A stretch of DNA of 64,000 nucleotides from Microcoleus sp. FACHB-68 (GCF_014695715.1 NZ_JACJOT010000008.1:186001-250000); one strand, 5' to 3'; positions 53,971 through 64,000 are shown, counted from the first letter of the stretch. Notes: generated from the letters alone by a model not told the origin. Program-made: numbers and translations.

Positions 53971-54273
53971 ACTTTTGTAAAGGAAAAGATGAGTAGTTAT
54001 TTACATAATTTGTAAATAAATGTAAATAAATATTGAGAGTTTTTTGTCGAATTGTGTCAGATAACGGCCAAAACCCTCATCAGGTGGTCATTTTCTGCTA
54101 AAAAAACTCATGTGCCATTTTTTGAAGTGCTGAGTGCTGAGTGCTGAGTCAGCAAAGTTGGAAGGTGTCAAGCAACCCGCCCCACCTGCCGACGCTGTTC
54201 CTCAAGACTCAGCATGAAGTCATCAGCACACAGTCCTGAGAAGAGAACGCGCATCGTAAAGGAGCCTACCTGA
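53971..54273 (+). other. 303-bp leader region of chlH with a TGAGTGC repeat
   Basis: The stretch contains TAAATAAATG-type AT repeats (54010-54035), three units of TGCTGAG (54127-54150) and a likely promoter region for chlH. The sequence AAGGAGCC lies just before the chlH ATG. Confidence 0.6.
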
Positions 54274-57200
54274 ATGTTCACTCACGTCAAGCCCACCATT
54301 CGACACATCGCGCCTGACAACCTCCAAGGGCGAGCCTTACTCAAGGTGGTCTATGTCGTGCTAGAAGCCCAGTATCAGAGCGCTTTGTCTGGGGCGGTTC
54401 GTTCGATTAACCAGAACAACCCCAACTTAGCGATCGAAATCAGTGGCTATCTGATCGAAGAATTGCGTGACCCTGAGAACTATGAAAACTTGAAGCGGGA
54501 TCTTGCCGGTGCCAATGTTTTTATCGCATCCCTGATCTTCATTGAAGACTTGGCCGATAAAGTCGTTGAGGCAGTGGAACCCTACCGCGATGCCTTGGAT
54601 GTCGCCGTAGTCTTCCCCTCCATGCCGCAGGTGATGCGCCTGAACAAGATGGGCAGCTTCTCGATGGCTCAACTGGGTCAGTCGAAGAGTGCAATTGCAC
54701 AATTCATGAAAAAACGCAAGGAGCAATCCGGCTCATCCTTCCAAGATGGAATGCTGAAGCTGTTGCAGACCTTGCCGAAAGTTTTGAAATACCTGCCAAT
54801 GGACAAAGCGCAGGACGCCCGCAACTTCATGCTCAGCTTCCAATATTGGTTGGGAGGTTCTTCCGAGAACTTGGAAAACTTCCTGCTGATGCTGGCAGAT
54901 AAGTATGTCTTCAAAGGCAACAAGCTGAGCTTTCAGGAGCCGGTGGTTTACCCAGATATGGGTATCTGGCACCCCTTGGCACCGAAGATGTTTGAGGAAG
55001 TCAGAGATTACTTTAATTGGTACAACAGCCGTACAGACATCTCTACTGACCTGAAAGACCCCCTAGCGCCTTGCGTAGGCTTAGTGCTACAGCGCACCCA
55101 CCTTGTCACCGGCGACGATGCCCATTATGTGGCAATGGTGCAGGAACTCGAAGCAATGGGGGCGCGAGTGATCCCCGTGTTCGCCGGCGGCTTAGACTTC
55201 TCCAAGCCGGTGGAGGCTTATTTCTGGGAAGTTGGGGCTAAAGGCGTTGCACCGTTACCCTTGGTGGATGCCGTGGTTTCCCTCACCGGCTTCGCCCTAG
55301 TCGGCGGGCCGGCGCGTCAAGACCACCCCAAGGCCATCGACTCCCTGAAGCGCTTAAACCGGCCCTACATGGTGGCGCTGCCTTTGGTCTTCCAAACCAC
55401 GGAAGAGTGGGAAAATAGCGACTTGGGATTGCACCCGATTCAAGTGGCATTGCAAATTGCCATTCCCGAACTGGATGGCGCAATCGAACCGATTATTCTC
55501 TCAGGCAGAGATGGCACAACCGGCAAAGCGATCGCTTTGCAAGATCGCATTGAAGCCGTCGCTCAACGGGCCATGAAATGGGCGAACCTGCGCCGCAAGC
55601 CCAAATTAGACAAAAAAGTTGCAATTACGGTCTTCAGCTTCCCGCCCGACAAAGGCAACGTGGGAACCGCAGCTTATCTCGATGTGTTCGGTTCCATCTA
55701 CAAAGTCCTGGAAGCTTTACAGCACAACGGCTATGACGTGCAAGGGTTGCCAGAGTCCGCCGAGGCGCTGATGCAAGAAGTCATCCACGACGCCACGGCA
55801 CAGTACAGCAGCCCAGAACTGAATATTGCTTACCGGATGTCGGTTCCGGAATATGAAGAACTGACGCCCTACTCCGAACGCTTGCACGAAAACTGGGGTC
55901 CACCTCCGGGACATCTCAACACCGATGGGGAAAACTTGCTCGTTTTTGGCAAACAATTCGGCAATGTGTTTATCGGCGTTCAGCCAACCTTTGGCTATGA
56001 AGGCGATCCGATGCGCTTGCTGTTCTCTCGTTCTGCCAGCCCTCATCATGGATTTGCCGCCTATTACACTTATTTAGAGCGGATTTGGGGCGCGGATGCG
56101 GTGCTGCATTTCGGCACTCACGGTTCCCTGGAATTCATGCCCGGTAAGCAAATGGGGATGTCTGGGGATTGCTATCCCGACAGCTTGATTGGCAAGATTC
56201 CGAATTTGTATTACTACGCAGCGAATAATCCCAGCGAAGCCACGATTGCTAAGCGCCGTAGCTATGCCGCGACGATTTCCTACCTAACGCCGCCGGCAGA
56301 AAATGCAGGACTTTACAAAGGCTTGCAAGAGTTGAGCGAGTTAATTGCCTCTTATCAAACTTTGAAAGATACGGGGCGCGGGATTCCGATTGTCAGCACG
56401 ATCATGGATAAGTGCCGGCTGGTGAATTTGGATAAGGATATCGCCCTGCCTGACATTGAGGCCGCAGACATGACTGCGCTGGAGCGGGATAATATTGTCG
56501 GTCAGGTGTATCGCCGGCTGATGGAAATTGAATCTCGCTTGTTGCCTTGCGGGTTGCACGTAATTGGTAAGCCGCCAACCGCAGAAGAAGCGATCGCCAC
56601 GCTGGTGAATATTGCCAATCTTGATCGTGAAGACGAGGAAATCGTTTCTCTCCCCCGAATTATTGCCAATAGCATCGGGCGCAAGATTGAGGATGTTTAC
56701 CACAATAACGATAAAGGCATTCTTGCCGATGTCGAGTTATTGCAAAACATCACAATGGCAAGCCGTGCGGCTGTTGCGGCTTTGGTGAAAGAGCAAACCG
56801 ATGCGGATGGACGCGTTTCTTTGGTTTCCAAGCTCAATTTCTTTAATATGGGCAAAAAGGAACCTTGGATTGAAGCGCTTCATGAAGCCGGTTATAAAAA
56901 GGTCGATCCTGAACTGATTAAACCGCTGTTTGAGTATTTGGAATTCTGCTTGCAGCAAGTTTGTGCCGATAACGAATTAGGGGCACTGCTGCGGGCGTTG
57001 GAAGGCGAATATATTTTACCCGGCCCAGGCGGCGATCCGATTCGTAACCCGGATGTTTTGCCCACCGGCAAGAATATGCACGCCCTCGATCCCCAATCAA
57101 TTCCTACAGCAGCAGCGGTCAAATCGGCAAAAATTGTCGTAGACCGGCTGTTAGACCGGCAACGGATGGATAATGGCGGAAATTACCCGGAAACGATTGC

Positions 57201-58254
57201 TTGCGTGCTTTGGGGAACCGACAATATCAAGACGTATGGGGAATCTCTCGCCCAGATTATGTGGATGGTGGGCGTGAAGCCGGTTCCCGATGCTTTGGGA
57301 CGCATCAATAAGTTGGAATTGATTTCCCTCGAAGAATTGGGACGCCCTCGGATTGATGTGGTGATCAACTGTTCTGGTGTTTTCCGCGACTTGTTTATCA
57401 ACCAGATGAATCTGTTGGATAAAGCCGTGAAGATGGCAGCAGAAGCAAATGAGCCGGTGGAGATGAACTTTATCCGCAAGCACGCGATGAAGCAAGCTGA
57501 GGAAATGGGCATTAATCTGCGGCAAGCGGCAACGCGAGTGTTTTCTAATGCCTCCGGTTCTTATTCTTCTAACGTCAATTTGGCGGTAGAAAATAGCACT
57601 TGGGAAAGCGAATCTGAGTTGCAGGAAATGTACCTGACTCGCAAATCCTTTGCGTTTTCTTCAGATAATCCCGGCACGATGGAACAAGATCGGCAGATTT
57701 TTGAATCCACTTTGAAAACGGCTGAAGTAACGTTCCAAAATCTGGATTCTTCTGAGATTAGCCTGACCGATGTTTCCCACTATTTCGACTCTGATCCCAC
57801 CAAGGTTGTGGCGACTTTGCGCGGAGATGGCAAGCAGCCGGCCTCCTTTATTGCCGATACCACAACGGCAAACGCCCAGGTGCGGACGCTATCAGAAACG
57901 GTGCGTCTGGATGCACGGACGAAGATGCTCAATCCGAAGTGGTATGAGGGAATGCTTTCCCACGGCTACGAAGGGGTGCGGGAACTCTCGAAGCGTCTAG
58001 TTAATACAATGGGGTGGTCTGCGACTGCCGGCGCTGTAGATAACTGGGTGTATGAGGAAACCAATGAGACGTTCATCAAAGATGAGGCGATGCAGCAACG
58101 CTTGATGAATCTCAATCCTCACTCATTCCGCAAGATGGTGACTACGCTTTTAGAAGTTAATGGTCGCGGTTACTGGGAGACAAGTGAGAGCAATTTAGAC
58201 CGCTTGCGCCAGTTGTATCAGGAGGTAGAAGACCGGATTGAAGGGGTAGAATAA
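54274..58254 (+). CDS. chlH: Magnesium chelatase subunit H
   Basis: ChlH is the porphyrin-binding subunit of Mg-chelatase, which inserts magnesium into protoporphyrin IX with ChlI and ChlD, the first step specific to chlorophyll. The 1,326-residue length is normal for the family. The conserved CobN/Mg-chelatase motif [20 protein letters not shown] lies at about residue 612, with the [20 protein letters not shown] segment just before it. The N-terminal ChlH domain covers about 1-160. The ATG at 54274 is preceded by AAGGAG (54259-54264), which fixes the start. chlI and chlD are not in the window. A terminator follows 15 bp after the stop. Confidence 0.98.
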   Translation: MFTHVKPTIRHIAPDNLQGRALLKVVYVVLEAQYQSALSGAVRSINQNNPNLAIEISGYLIEELRDPENYENLKRDLAGANVFIASLIFIEDLADKVVEAVEPYRDALDVAVVFPSMPQVMRLNKMGSFSMAQLGQSKSAIAQFMKKRKEQSGSSFQDGMLKLLQTLPKVLKYLPMDKAQDARNFMLSFQYWLGGSSENLENFLLMLADKYVFKGNKLSFQEPVVYPDMGIWHPLAPKMFEEVRDYFNWYNSRTDISTDLKDPLAPCVGLVLQRTHLVTGDDAHYVAMVQELEAMGARVIPVFAGGLDFSKPVEAYFWEVGAKGVAPLPLVDAVVSLTGFALVGGPARQDHPKAIDSLKRLNRPYMVALPLVFQTTEEWENSDLGLHPIQVALQIAIPELDGAIEPIILSGRDGTTGKAIALQDRIEAVAQRAMKWANLRRKPKLDKKVAITVFSFPPDKGNVGTAAYLDVFGSIYKVLEALQHNGYDVQGLPESAEALMQEVIHDATAQYSSPELNIAYRMSVPEYEELTPYSERLHENWGPPPGHLNTDGENLLVFGKQFGNVFIGVQPTFGYEGDPMRLLFSRSASPHHGFAAYYTYLERIWGADAVLHFGTHGSLEFMPGKQMGMSGDCYPDSLIGKIPNLYYYAANNPSEATIAKRRSYAATISYLTPPAENAGLYKGLQELSELIASYQTLKDTGRGIPIVSTIMDKCRLVNLDKDIALPDIEAADMTALERDNIVGQVYRRLMEIESRLLPCGLHVIGKPPTAEEAIATLVNIANLDREDEEIVSLPRIIANSIGRKIEDVYHNNDKGILADVELLQNITMASRAAVAALVKEQTDADGRVSLVSKLNFFNMGKKEPWIEALHEAGYKKVDPELIKPLFEYLEFCLQQVCADNELGALLRALEGEYILPGPGGDPIRNPDVLPTGKNMHALDPQSIPTAAAVKSAKIVVDRLLDRQRMDNGGNYPETIACVLWGTDNIKTYGESLAQIMWMVGVKPVPDALGRINKLELISLEELGRPRIDVVINCSGVFRDLFINQMNLLDKAVKMAAEANEPVEMNFIRKHAMKQAEEMGINLRQAATRVFSNASGSYSSNVNLAVENSTWESESELQEMYLTRKSFAFSSDNPGTMEQDRQIFESTLKTAEVTFQNLDSSEISLTDVSHYFDSDPTKVVATLRGDGKQPASFIADTTTANAQVRTLSETVRLDARTKMLNPKWYEGMLSHGYEGVRELSKRLVNTMGWSATAGAVDNWVYEETNETFIKDEAMQQRLMNLNPHSFRKMVTTLLEVNGRGYWETSESNLDRLRQLYQEVEDRIEGVE

Positions 58255-58268
58255 TTCTAAGATTTGTG

Positions 58269-58296
58269 AGGCCGGCAAGATGCCGGCCTTTCTATT
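58269..58296 (+). terminator. Terminator of chlH
   Basis: A 9-bp perfect stem AGGCCGGCA/TGCCGGCCT closes a 3-nt loop and is followed by TTCTATTT. It begins 14 bp after the stop codon. Confidence 0.88.
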
Positions 58297-58427
58297 TAGA
58301 ACCAAAATTTGCAACGGTTGATATCATATAAGCAGAGGAATAGCAGGATTGGATTATTATCTGACCCTGATTGTCCTTATAATCTCTCTATTGAGCTGTG
58401 TTGCTAGATTCTAGAGTGTGATTTTCT

Positions 58428-58895
58428 ATGAATATTCGAGAAGCGCAACTTGAAGATATTGAAACACTCTTCAATATTAGAACTAGCGTCATCGAAAACT
58501 ATCAGTCTCTTGAAGAGTTAGCTAGTCTGGGAGTTACTCCGGAGACTATTGCTAATATGTTGCAAACGGACTGTCGAGCTTGGATTGCTGAAATTGATGC
58601 AATACCGATTGCTTTTTCAATGGCGAATGTAGCGGAAAAAACGATATTTGCTATGTTCGTTCTGCCATCTTTTGAGGGTCGTGGTGCAGGACGTACTTTG
58701 ATGCAGGAAGCTGAAAAATGGTTATGGCGTCAAGGAGCTAAAGAAATTTGGCTACTGACAGGCAACGATTCAAATTTAAGAGCTTATGGATTCTATCTCC
58801 ATCTCGGTTGGACACCCGTAGATATACAGCCTGATGGACAAATCAAATTTATTAAACGTATAGTTATAGAAACAGAAACTTTACTGAAAGGTTAA
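58428..58895 (+). CDS. GNAT family N-acetyltransferase
   Basis: This 155-residue acetyltransferase transfers an acetyl group from acetyl-CoA to an unknown amine. The acetyl-CoA binding motif A is FVLPSFEGRGAGRTLMQEA at about residues 80-98 (RGxGxA-type loop), followed by IWLLTGNDSNLRAYGFYLHL, the motif B region with the typical YGFY. The N-terminus NIREAQLEDIETLFNIR is also typical. It lies 24 bp upstream of a Uma2 gene on the same strand, so the two may be co-transcribed. Confidence 0.93.
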   Translation: MNIREAQLEDIETLFNIRTSVIENYQSLEELASLGVTPETIANMLQTDCRAWIAEIDAIPIAFSMANVAEKTIFAMFVLPSFEGRGAGRTLMQEAEKWLWRQGAKEIWLLTGNDSNLRAYGFYLHLGWTPVDIQPDGQIKFIKRIVIETETLLKG

Positions 58896-58919
58896 TACTG
58901 AATCTAAAATTAAAATGAT

Positions 58920-59495
58920 ATGACTGCATTAACTGTTAACTTCAACTCAATTATCAAACTGACAGATGAGCAATTTTATCAACTCTGTCAGGATAACAAC
59001 GATCTGAGGTTTGAACGCAATGCTGAAGGAGAATTAATTATCATGCCGCCGGCAGGAGGAGAAACCAGCAACCGCAATGGTAGACTAACCCAGCAGTTAA
59101 TGAATTGGACAGATACAAATGGCACCGGCATTGCTTTTGACTCCTCCGGAGGCTTTAAATTACCGAATGGTGCAGATCGTTCCCCTGATGCTTCTTGGGT
59201 AAAGTTAGAACGTTGGAATGCTTTAACTTCTGAGCAACAAAAGAAATTCCCTCCAATTTGCCCTGATTTTGTCGTTGAGTTACTTTCTCCAAGTGATAGC
59301 TTGAAAGACACTCAAGATAAGATGAAGGAGTACAGGGAGAATGGCGCTCTTTTGGGTTGGTTAATTAATCGGAAAAACCGGCAAGTGGAAATTTACCGTC
59401 CTGGTGAAGAAGTTGAGGTGCTTGATAATCCTGAAAGGTTAGCAGGAGAGCCGGTTCTCCCTGGTTTCGTGCTGAATCTCGAATTAATTTGGTGA
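58920..59495 (+). CDS. Uma2 family protein (DUF820), copy 1
   Basis: This 191-residue protein has the PD-(D/E)XK endonuclease-like fold of the Uma2/DUF820 family, expanded in cyanobacteria. The conserved order is ERNAEGELIIMPPAGGETSN near residue 35, RSPDASWVKLERWNAL at about 96, CPDFVVELLSPSD (Asp and Glu of the motif) and LLGWLINRKNRQVEIYRP (Lys). Members occur in large numbers and no cellular role is settled. It is about 24 bp behind a GNAT gene. A second paralogue lies at 62423. Confidence 0.92.
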   Translation: MTALTVNFNSIIKLTDEQFYQLCQDNNDLRFERNAEGELIIMPPAGGETSNRNGRLTQQLMNWTDTNGTGIAFDSSGGFKLPNGADRSPDASWVKLERWNALTSEQQKKFPPICPDFVVELLSPSDSLKDTQDKMKEYRENGALLGWLINRKNRQVEIYRPGEEVEVLDNPERLAGEPVLPGFVLNLELIW

Positions 59496-59682
59496 TTGCT
59501 AAAATCTATTACAGGTTTTTGAATTAAATAGAAAAATAAAATTTTAAAACCTTACTAGAATATTAGGAGTGTTTCGATATCCCACTTACTAAATATGTAG
59601 AGCGAGTTGAAGTAAAGCAAAACCCAACCGGCATCCCGTACTGTTAGGTTTACTATCTCAACCCGCCCCACCGGCAACACTT

Positions 59683-59937
59683 TTATTTTTCAGATTCGAC
59701 GGGTTGCCAAACAGGAAATGGATCAAATGCTGAAGGATTCATTAAATTAACTGGACCCAAACCGGCATCCGCCCCTATATAAATTTCACTATAGCCATCG
59801 TTAGTAGATGTAACAGTCATTTTAGAAGAAGTTGGATTTTGTGCCTGTCCTGGCTCCTGACTTCCCCAAATTACTAGAAGCATCACCAACACAAACAAGC
59901 CAACAAAAGCCCCGAATTTATCAATCAATCTACCCAT
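59683..59937 (-). CDS. Small single-span membrane protein, 84 aa
   Basis: This 84-residue protein is anchored by one hydrophobic segment (FGAFVGLFVLVMLLVIWGSQ) near the N-terminus, with a polar C-terminal part containing GYSEIYIGADAGLGPVNLMN and ending in acidic residues. No domain was recognised. A stand-alone position with a Met start and a clear transmembrane segment supports a real gene. Function is unknown. Confidence 0.65.
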   Translation of the reverse strand: MGRLIDKFGAFVGLFVLVMLLVIWGSQEPGQAQNPTSSKMTVTSTNDGYSEIYIGADAGLGPVNLMNPSAFDPFPVWQPVESEK

Positions 59938-60085
59938 CTTAGAATTTTCTCACCCAATTTCTATTAGTGGACGCACAAAGTAAAGATGTTGTTACATCTA
60001 AATCGAAAGATTAAGGCGTCTTTATCGCCTTGGCGGTTCCCATAAAATAAAAGTGACTTGTCCTCACACCTGATCCCACCTGACT

Positions 60086-61039
60086 ATGAAAGCACTTTGG
60101 CTGGAAAACAACCAACTGCAACTTCGCGATAACCTTCCCATTCCCGAACCCCCTGCCGGCGAAGCACTTGTGCGCGTTTTGCGTGCCGGCATCTGCAATA
60201 CTGACATCGAACTCCTCAAAGGTTACTACCCTTACACTGGCATCTTAGGTCATGAATTTGTCGGTGTGGTAGAACAAGGGCCAGAAAATTTATTGAACCA
60301 GCGGGTGGTGGGAGAAATTAACGCAGTTTGTGGCAAATGCCGGTTCTGTCGTAGTGGACAACCCACCCACTGCGAAAACCGTACCGTCCTTGGCATCGTT
60401 AACCGCCACGGTGCGTTTGCAGAGTATCTAACGCTGCCGGCACAGAATCTGCATCCCGTACCGGATAATGTTGCCACAGATGTTGCGACATTCACAGAGC
60501 CGGTGGCTGCTGCCTTGGAAATTCAGCAACAGGTGCCGGTGCGTCCCGATCATCAAGTTTTGGTTGTAGGGGATGGCAAACTGGGGCAACTGGTGGCACA
60601 GACACTCGCACTCACCGGCTGTGACCTCTTAGTAATTGGACGTCATCGTGATAAACTACAAAACTTGGAGGCACGCGGGATCAAAACCGGCCTCGCCGAC
60701 GCTGTTACAGACCGAACCTTTGACATCTCCGTTGAATGCACCGGCAACCCAGAAGGATTTGCGATTGCCCGTCGCGCCTTACGTCCACGCGGCACCCTCG
60801 TCCTTAAAAGCACCTATGCCGGCCACCTAACCTTCGATGCTTCCTCTTTAGTCGTCGATGAAATTACCCTCATCGGCTCCCGATGTGGCCCGTTTCCTCA
60901 AGCTCTCCAGTTATTATCGCAAAATGCCGTGGATGTCAAGCATCTAATCCACGCTCATTATCCTTTAGATGAAGCCCTCACAGCCTTTGACCGTGCCCAG
61001 CAGAAAGGGGTTTTGAAAATTTTGCTCGATATTGGTTAG
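60086..61039 (+). CDS. Zinc-type medium-chain alcohol dehydrogenase
   Basis: This 317-residue MDR superfamily oxidoreductase uses NAD(P)(H). The catalytic zinc ligands are plausible at GICNTDIELL (Cys, about residue 37), GHEFVGVVEQG (His-Glu at about 58) and the Glu in FTEPVAAAL. Four structural-zinc cysteines are in CGKCRFCRSGQPTHC at about 89-103. The NAD-binding loop is VVGDGKLGQLVAQTLAL. It is somewhat shorter than typical alcohol dehydrogenases of 340-350 residues but complete. The substrate is not deducible. There is no operon partner; a G-rich tandem repeat follows its stop. Confidence 0.92.
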   Translation: MKALWLENNQLQLRDNLPIPEPPAGEALVRVLRAGICNTDIELLKGYYPYTGILGHEFVGVVEQGPENLLNQRVVGEINAVCGKCRFCRSGQPTHCENRTVLGIVNRHGAFAEYLTLPAQNLHPVPDNVATDVATFTEPVAAALEIQQQVPVRPDHQVLVVGDGKLGQLVAQTLALTGCDLLVIGRHRDKLQNLEARGIKTGLADAVTDRTFDISVECTGNPEGFAIARRALRPRGTLVLKSTYAGHLTFDASSLVVDEITLIGSRCGPFPQALQLLSQNAVDVKHLIHAHYPLDEALTAFDRAQQKGVLKILLDIG

Positions 61040-61143
61040 GGGCATGGGGCATGGGGCATTGGGCATGGGGCATTGGGCATGGGGCATTGGGCATTACTCC
61101 CCTTCTCCAAATCTCACCCACTCAGCACTCAGCACGCAGCACT
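61040..61143. repeat. GGGGCAT tandem repeat and CACTCAG repeat
   Basis: From 61040 to about 61095, seven-base units GGGGCAT and TTGGGCA alternate seven to eight times. From about 61118 to 61143 units of CACTCAGCA follow. This is the largest copy of the repeat family also seen at 2021-2144 and 47740-47811. It lies between two convergent genes. Confidence 0.85.
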
Positions 61144-61148
61144 CAGCC

Positions 61149-61451
61149 CTACTCCTCCATCTCTATTCCGTATCTCAGGTGCATGGTTGGCCGGTAGTCG
61201 GGACAGCCAATTGCATCCTCAGTTAAGGCATTCGTAGGGCGCACGGGACACTTGAGCCGGTAGTCGTTGGTAAAGAATACACAGTTAGCACAAGGAATTT
61301 GGTGCATACGCTTGGCTCTAGACATTCCATCAGCGGCGGCGCTGTAGAGACTCCAACCGGCAATAATCACCACCGCCCAAGCGCAGACAAAGCAGATCGG
61401 CACCAAAAACGGCTGGATAGCTTGAATCAGAAAGTACAGTAGTTGAAACAC
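61149..61451 (-). CDS. Conserved cyanobacterial membrane protein with Cys-rich tail
   Basis: This 100-residue protein has two overlapping hydrophobic segments at the N-terminus (FLIQAIQPFLVPICFVCAWA, then VVIIAGWSLYSA), followed by a soluble tail with cysteines in CANCVFF, KCPVRP and IGCPDY. The spaced Cys could bind a metal or an Fe-S cluster at the cytoplasmic side, but no family name was recalled. The Met at 61451 is followed by a normal membrane N-terminus. It is convergent with the dehydrogenase. Confidence 0.7.
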   Translation of the reverse strand: MFQLLYFLIQAIQPFLVPICFVCAWAVVIIAGWSLYSAAADGMSRAKRMHQIPCANCVFFTNDYRLKCPVRPTNALTEDAIGCPDYRPTMHLRYGIEMEE

Positions 61452-61637
61452 GGCAAAATCTTTTTATGAAAGAATAAACATCATAAGTGAGATTCATCCC
61501 TCATATTAATACAACAAATTAGATGGAGTGATGAATTGTAAAAAAGAGCTAAAATCCCATCGGATAACCGGGGTTTTATGGCATGATGCCCAAGTAGATC
61601 GATCTATAGCTCTTAAACAGACCACAGGAACGCTGCT

Positions 61638-62276
61638 ATGACCCTGCGCTTAGGTGATACCGTACCCAACTTTACTCAAGCTTCGACCCACGGCGACATT
61701 AATTTTCATGAATGGGCCGGCGATAGCTGGGTGGTGCTATTCTCCCACCCCAAAGACTTCACGCCGGTTTGCACAACCGAACTCGGCGAAGTCGCCCGCT
61801 TGAAACCCGAATTTGACAAGCGCAACGTTAAAGCGCTCGCTCTCAGCGTTGATGACGTTGAATCTCACAACGGCTGGGTGGGAGACATCGAAGAAACCCA
61901 AGGGACAGCCCTCAACTACCCCATCTTGGCAGATCCAGATCGGAAGGTTTCTGACCTTTACGACATGATCCACCCCAATGCCAACAATACCTTAACAGTT
62001 CGCTCGGTTTTCATCATTGACCCCAGCAAGAAACTGCGTCTAGTGTTCACCTACCCGGCTAGCACAGGACGCAACTTTGATGAAATCCTGCGGGTGATTG
62101 ACTCACTGCAACTGACTGACAACTACAGCGTTGCCACTCCCGCCAACTGGAAAGATGGCGAAGATTGTGTGATTGTCCCTTCTATCCAAGATCCAGAAGA
62201 GTTGAAGGAAAAATTCCCCAAAGGCTACACCCCATTGAAGCCTTACTTGCGGATGACTCCTCAGCCAAACAAATAG
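61638..62276 (+). CDS. 1-Cys peroxiredoxin (Prx6 type)
   Basis: This 212-residue thiol peroxidase reduces hydrogen peroxide and organic peroxides. The peroxidatic Cys is in SHPKDFTPVCTTELGEV at about residue 46, and no resolving Cys is at the typical C-terminal site, which gives the 1-Cys type. The family C-terminal extension (ATPANWKDGEDCVIVPSI) is complete. The upstream sequence ACAGGAACG before the ATG gives a modest ribosome site. It is most like Slr1198-type cyanobacterial Prx. It stands alone. Confidence 0.95.
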   Translation: MTLRLGDTVPNFTQASTHGDINFHEWAGDSWVVLFSHPKDFTPVCTTELGEVARLKPEFDKRNVKALALSVDDVESHNGWVGDIEETQGTALNYPILADPDRKVSDLYDMIHPNANNTLTVRSVFIIDPSKKLRLVFTYPASTGRNFDEILRVIDSLQLTDNYSVATPANWKDGEDCVIVPSIQDPEELKEKFPKGYTPLKPYLRMTPQPNK

Positions 62277-62320
62277 GCCATAGGGCAATGCCCGTGCCGG
62301 TTTAACCAAAGTAAAATGTT

Positions 62321-62342
62321 GTAGGGTGGGCGTTGCTCACCC
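62321..62342. repeat. GGGTGGGC...GCTCACCC interspersed palindrome
   Basis: GGGTGGGC-GTT-GCTCACCC forms an 8-bp stem with one mismatch and a 3-nt loop. The word TAGGGTGGGC...GCCCACC is a recurrent interspersed repeat in cyanobacterial genomes; this copy is near the peroxiredoxin gene end. Confidence 0.55.
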
Positions 62343-62422
62343 CGCAATATTTTTATTTTGTTCTGTCGCCGGCAGCCCCGATTGATCCGAAGCAAACTCA
62401 TCTGAAATTTGAGCGAATCATC

Positions 62423-63004
62423 ATGCTTTCATCTCCGATTGTGTTGCGGATGCCACCCGAATTGCAAATGACAGATGACCAGTTTTTTGAGTTCTGTCAG
62501 ATTAACCGCGATTTAAACATCGAACGCAATAAAACTGGAGAATTGCTGATTATGTCTCCAACCGGCGGAACCACAGGCAATCGTAATTTCAATATTGCTG
62601 TACAGCTCGGAATTTGGGCAGAGCAAGATGGCACGGGGATTTGTTTTGATTCTAACAGCGGATTTAAGCTATCAATGGGTGATAAGTCGCCTGATGCTTC
62701 GTGGATGAAGCTAGAGCGGTGGAACGCTTTATCAGAAGAACAGCAAGAAAAATTTGTACCCATTTGTCCAGATTTTGTCCTTGAATTACGTTCAGCTTCT
62801 GATAACCTGAAACCGTTGCAGGAAAAAATGGAAGAATACATCAGGGAACCTGGATGTCAGCTAGGATGGTTGATTGACCGCAAACACCGGCAAGTCTACA
62901 TCTACCGTCCGGGACTGCCAACGGAATGTTTAGAAAATCCCGATACCGTCAGCGCAGAGCCGGTATTGCCAGGATTTGTTTTAAATATGAGCAAAGTTTG
63001 GTAA
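62423..63004 (+). CDS. Uma2 family protein (DUF820), copy 2
   Basis: This 193-residue paralogue of the gene at 58920 has the same order of motifs: ERNKTGELLIMSPTGGTTGN, KSPDASWMKLERWNAL, CPDFVLELRSASDNL and LGWLIDRKHRQVYIYRP. The Met at 62423 is preferred because the upstream in-frame segment (from 62333) is compositionally odd and covers the interspersed repeat. The two copies share a common plan but differ at many positions, so they are old duplicates rather than a recent gene conversion. It is followed by cysK. Confidence 0.9.
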   Translation: MLSSPIVLRMPPELQMTDDQFFEFCQINRDLNIERNKTGELLIMSPTGGTTGNRNFNIAVQLGIWAEQDGTGICFDSNSGFKLSMGDKSPDASWMKLERWNALSEEQQEKFVPICPDFVLELRSASDNLKPLQEKMEEYIREPGCQLGWLIDRKHRQVYIYRPGLPTECLENPDTVSAEPVLPGFVLNMSKVW

Positions 63005-63100
63005 CTGAAATTTCGCCCTTTTGTTAAAAGGATTTTTTTTTCGAGTTTAAGCGCCTAATCAATTAATATTTTTAAAGAAAACAATTTAGGAAACCGCAAA

Positions 63101-64000
63101 ATGGATATCAAAACCGGCTTTATCGGGGCAGTAGGCAACACACCATTAATTCGGATCAACAGCGTTAGTGAAGAAACCGGCTGCGAAATTTTAGGAAAAG
63201 CAGAATTTCTCAATCCGGGTGGCTCGGTGAAGGATCGGGCAGCTTTATATATTATTGAAGATGCTGAGAGAAAAGGCTTATTGAAACCAGGCGGAACCGT
63301 TGTTGAAGGAACCGCCGGCAACACCGGCATCGGTTTAGCGCACATCTGCAACGCCAAGGGTTACAAATGCCTGATTGTAATTCCAGATACACAATCTCAA
63401 GAGAAAATTGACGCATTAAGAACGCTGGGTGCAGAAGTGCGAACCGTGCCGGCGGTTCCTTATAAAGATCCCAATAACTATGTAAAACTCTCCGGCAGAT
63501 TGGCATCTGAAATGGAAAATGCCATCTGGGCAAATCAATTTGATAATTTAGCAAATCGGCTGGCGCACTATGAAACAACCGGCCCGGAAATTTGGGAACA
63601 GACAGCCGGTAAAATCGATGCTTGGGTAACAGCAACTGGCACCGGAGGAACCTTTGCCGGTGTTGCAATGTTTCTCAAAGAAAAGAAGCCGACGATTAAA
63701 AATATATTAGCCGATCCAATGGGTAGCGGACTCTATAGCTACGTTAAAACCGGCGAAATTCACACAGAAGGCAGCTCGATCACCGAAGGCATTGGCAATA
63801 GCCGCGTCACCGCCAATATGGAAGGAGTTCCCATCGATGATGCGATCCAAATTGATGATCATGCAGCTGTGCGAGTGATTTACCAACTCCTCAAAAAAGA
63901 CGGCTTATTTATGGGAGGATCGGTAGGGATTAATATCGCGGCTGCGGTAGAATTAGCGAAACAAATGGGTCCAGGTCACACGATTGTAACCGTACTCTGC
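63101..64000 (+). CDS. cysK: Cysteine synthase A, truncated by the window end
   Basis: CysK makes cysteine from O-acetylserine and sulfide with pyridoxal phosphate. The 300 codons visible from ATG 63101 run to the window edge without a stop. The PLP lysine is in PGGSVKDRAALYII (about residue 44), the substrate loop is EGTAGNTGIGLAH at about 70 and the phosphate-binding loop is TATGTGGTFAG at about 180. The TAGNTG rather than TSGNTG variant is used by a cyanobacterial CysK subgroup. The ATG is preceded by TTAGGAAACCG, a modest ribosome site. Only the C-terminal end is missing. Confidence 0.95.
   Translation, partial: MDIKTGFIGAVGNTPLIRINSVSEETGCEILGKAEFLNPGGSVKDRAALYIIEDAERKGLLKPGGTVVEGTAGNTGIGLAHICNAKGYKCLIVIPDTQSQEKIDALRTLGAEVRTVPAVPYKDPNNYVKLSGRLASEMENAIWANQFDNLANRLAHYETTGPEIWEQTAGKIDAWVTATGTGGTFAGVAMFLKEKKPTIKNILADPMGSGLYSYVKTGEIHTEGSSITEGIGNSRVTANMEGVPIDDAIQIDDHAAVRVIYQLLKKDGLFMGGSVGINIAAAVELAKQMGPGHTIVTVLC

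Overview
The window is chromosomal DNA of a cyanobacterium, most likely a filamentous one of the Microcoleus/Oscillatoriales kind. Evidence: a complete Mg-chelatase H subunit (chlH), a homogentisate phytyltransferase (tocopherol pathway), an Rre1/Ycf29-type response regulator, Uma2 (DUF820) genes, a DICT-domain sensor kinase, many HIP1 octamers (GCGATCGC) and cyanobacterial heptamer-type tandem repeats between genes. A second palindrome-like word, GCCGG(C/T), is extremely frequent almost everywhere. The genus is an inference.

Layout. 0-14.9 kb is core metabolism and housekeeping: ilvD, a membrane protein, leuA, a NYN/LabA-like protein, rre1, a thioredoxin-like [2Fe-2S] protein, the groES-groEL operon with a perfect CIRCE and a perfect K-box, an orphan DNA methyltransferase, a coiled-coil membrane protein, murE and a glutaredoxin-like protein. 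15.0-24.5 kb is an accessory island: a three-gene overlapping operon (682 aa, 332 aa and a ~1,895-aa helicase with a DUF1998-type C-terminus) that resembles the DruE-centred part of Druantia anti-phage systems. It is bracketed by a 90-bp direct repeat (79 of 90 bases identical), has a 287-bp inverted-repeat element at its left edge and a pseudogene remnant at its right edge, and almost lacks the GCCGG word. 24.7-34 kb holds an ion channel with a non-canonical selectivity filter, two unusual small proteins, phytyltransferase, a DUF6930-like protein, SufA/IscA, a TPR protein, a DCC-family protein and a PBP4-type carboxypeptidase. 34-38.3 kb pairs a Ser/Thr kinase with a divergent FHA-FHA-ABC transporter.

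38.5-43.1 kb is a second candidate system: a PD-(D/E)XK nuclease divergent from two translationally coupled P-loop ATPases. The second ATPase carries a ~100-residue Gly-Val-Ala glycine-zipper ladder encoded by a 12-bp tandem repeat, and the shared intergenic region has a helically phased GTAGG array. 43-50 kb has an Rpn-type nuclease, tldD, and two convergent paralogous sensor kinases that are broken in complementary ways (one keeps the histidine but has lost the ATP-binding boxes; the other keeps the ATPase but has Gln in place of His). 50-64 kb has an LpxB-like glycosyltransferase, an outer-membrane barrel-like protein, an ankyrin protein, chlH, a GNAT enzyme, two Uma2 paralogues, a medium-chain dehydrogenase, 1-Cys peroxiredoxin and cysK, which is cut by the window end.

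Most likely under-described: the direct-repeat-bounded three-gene Druantia-like island, the complementary half-kinase pair, and the nuclease plus two-ATPase glycine-zipper locus. No tRNA, rRNA or CRISPR array was seen.
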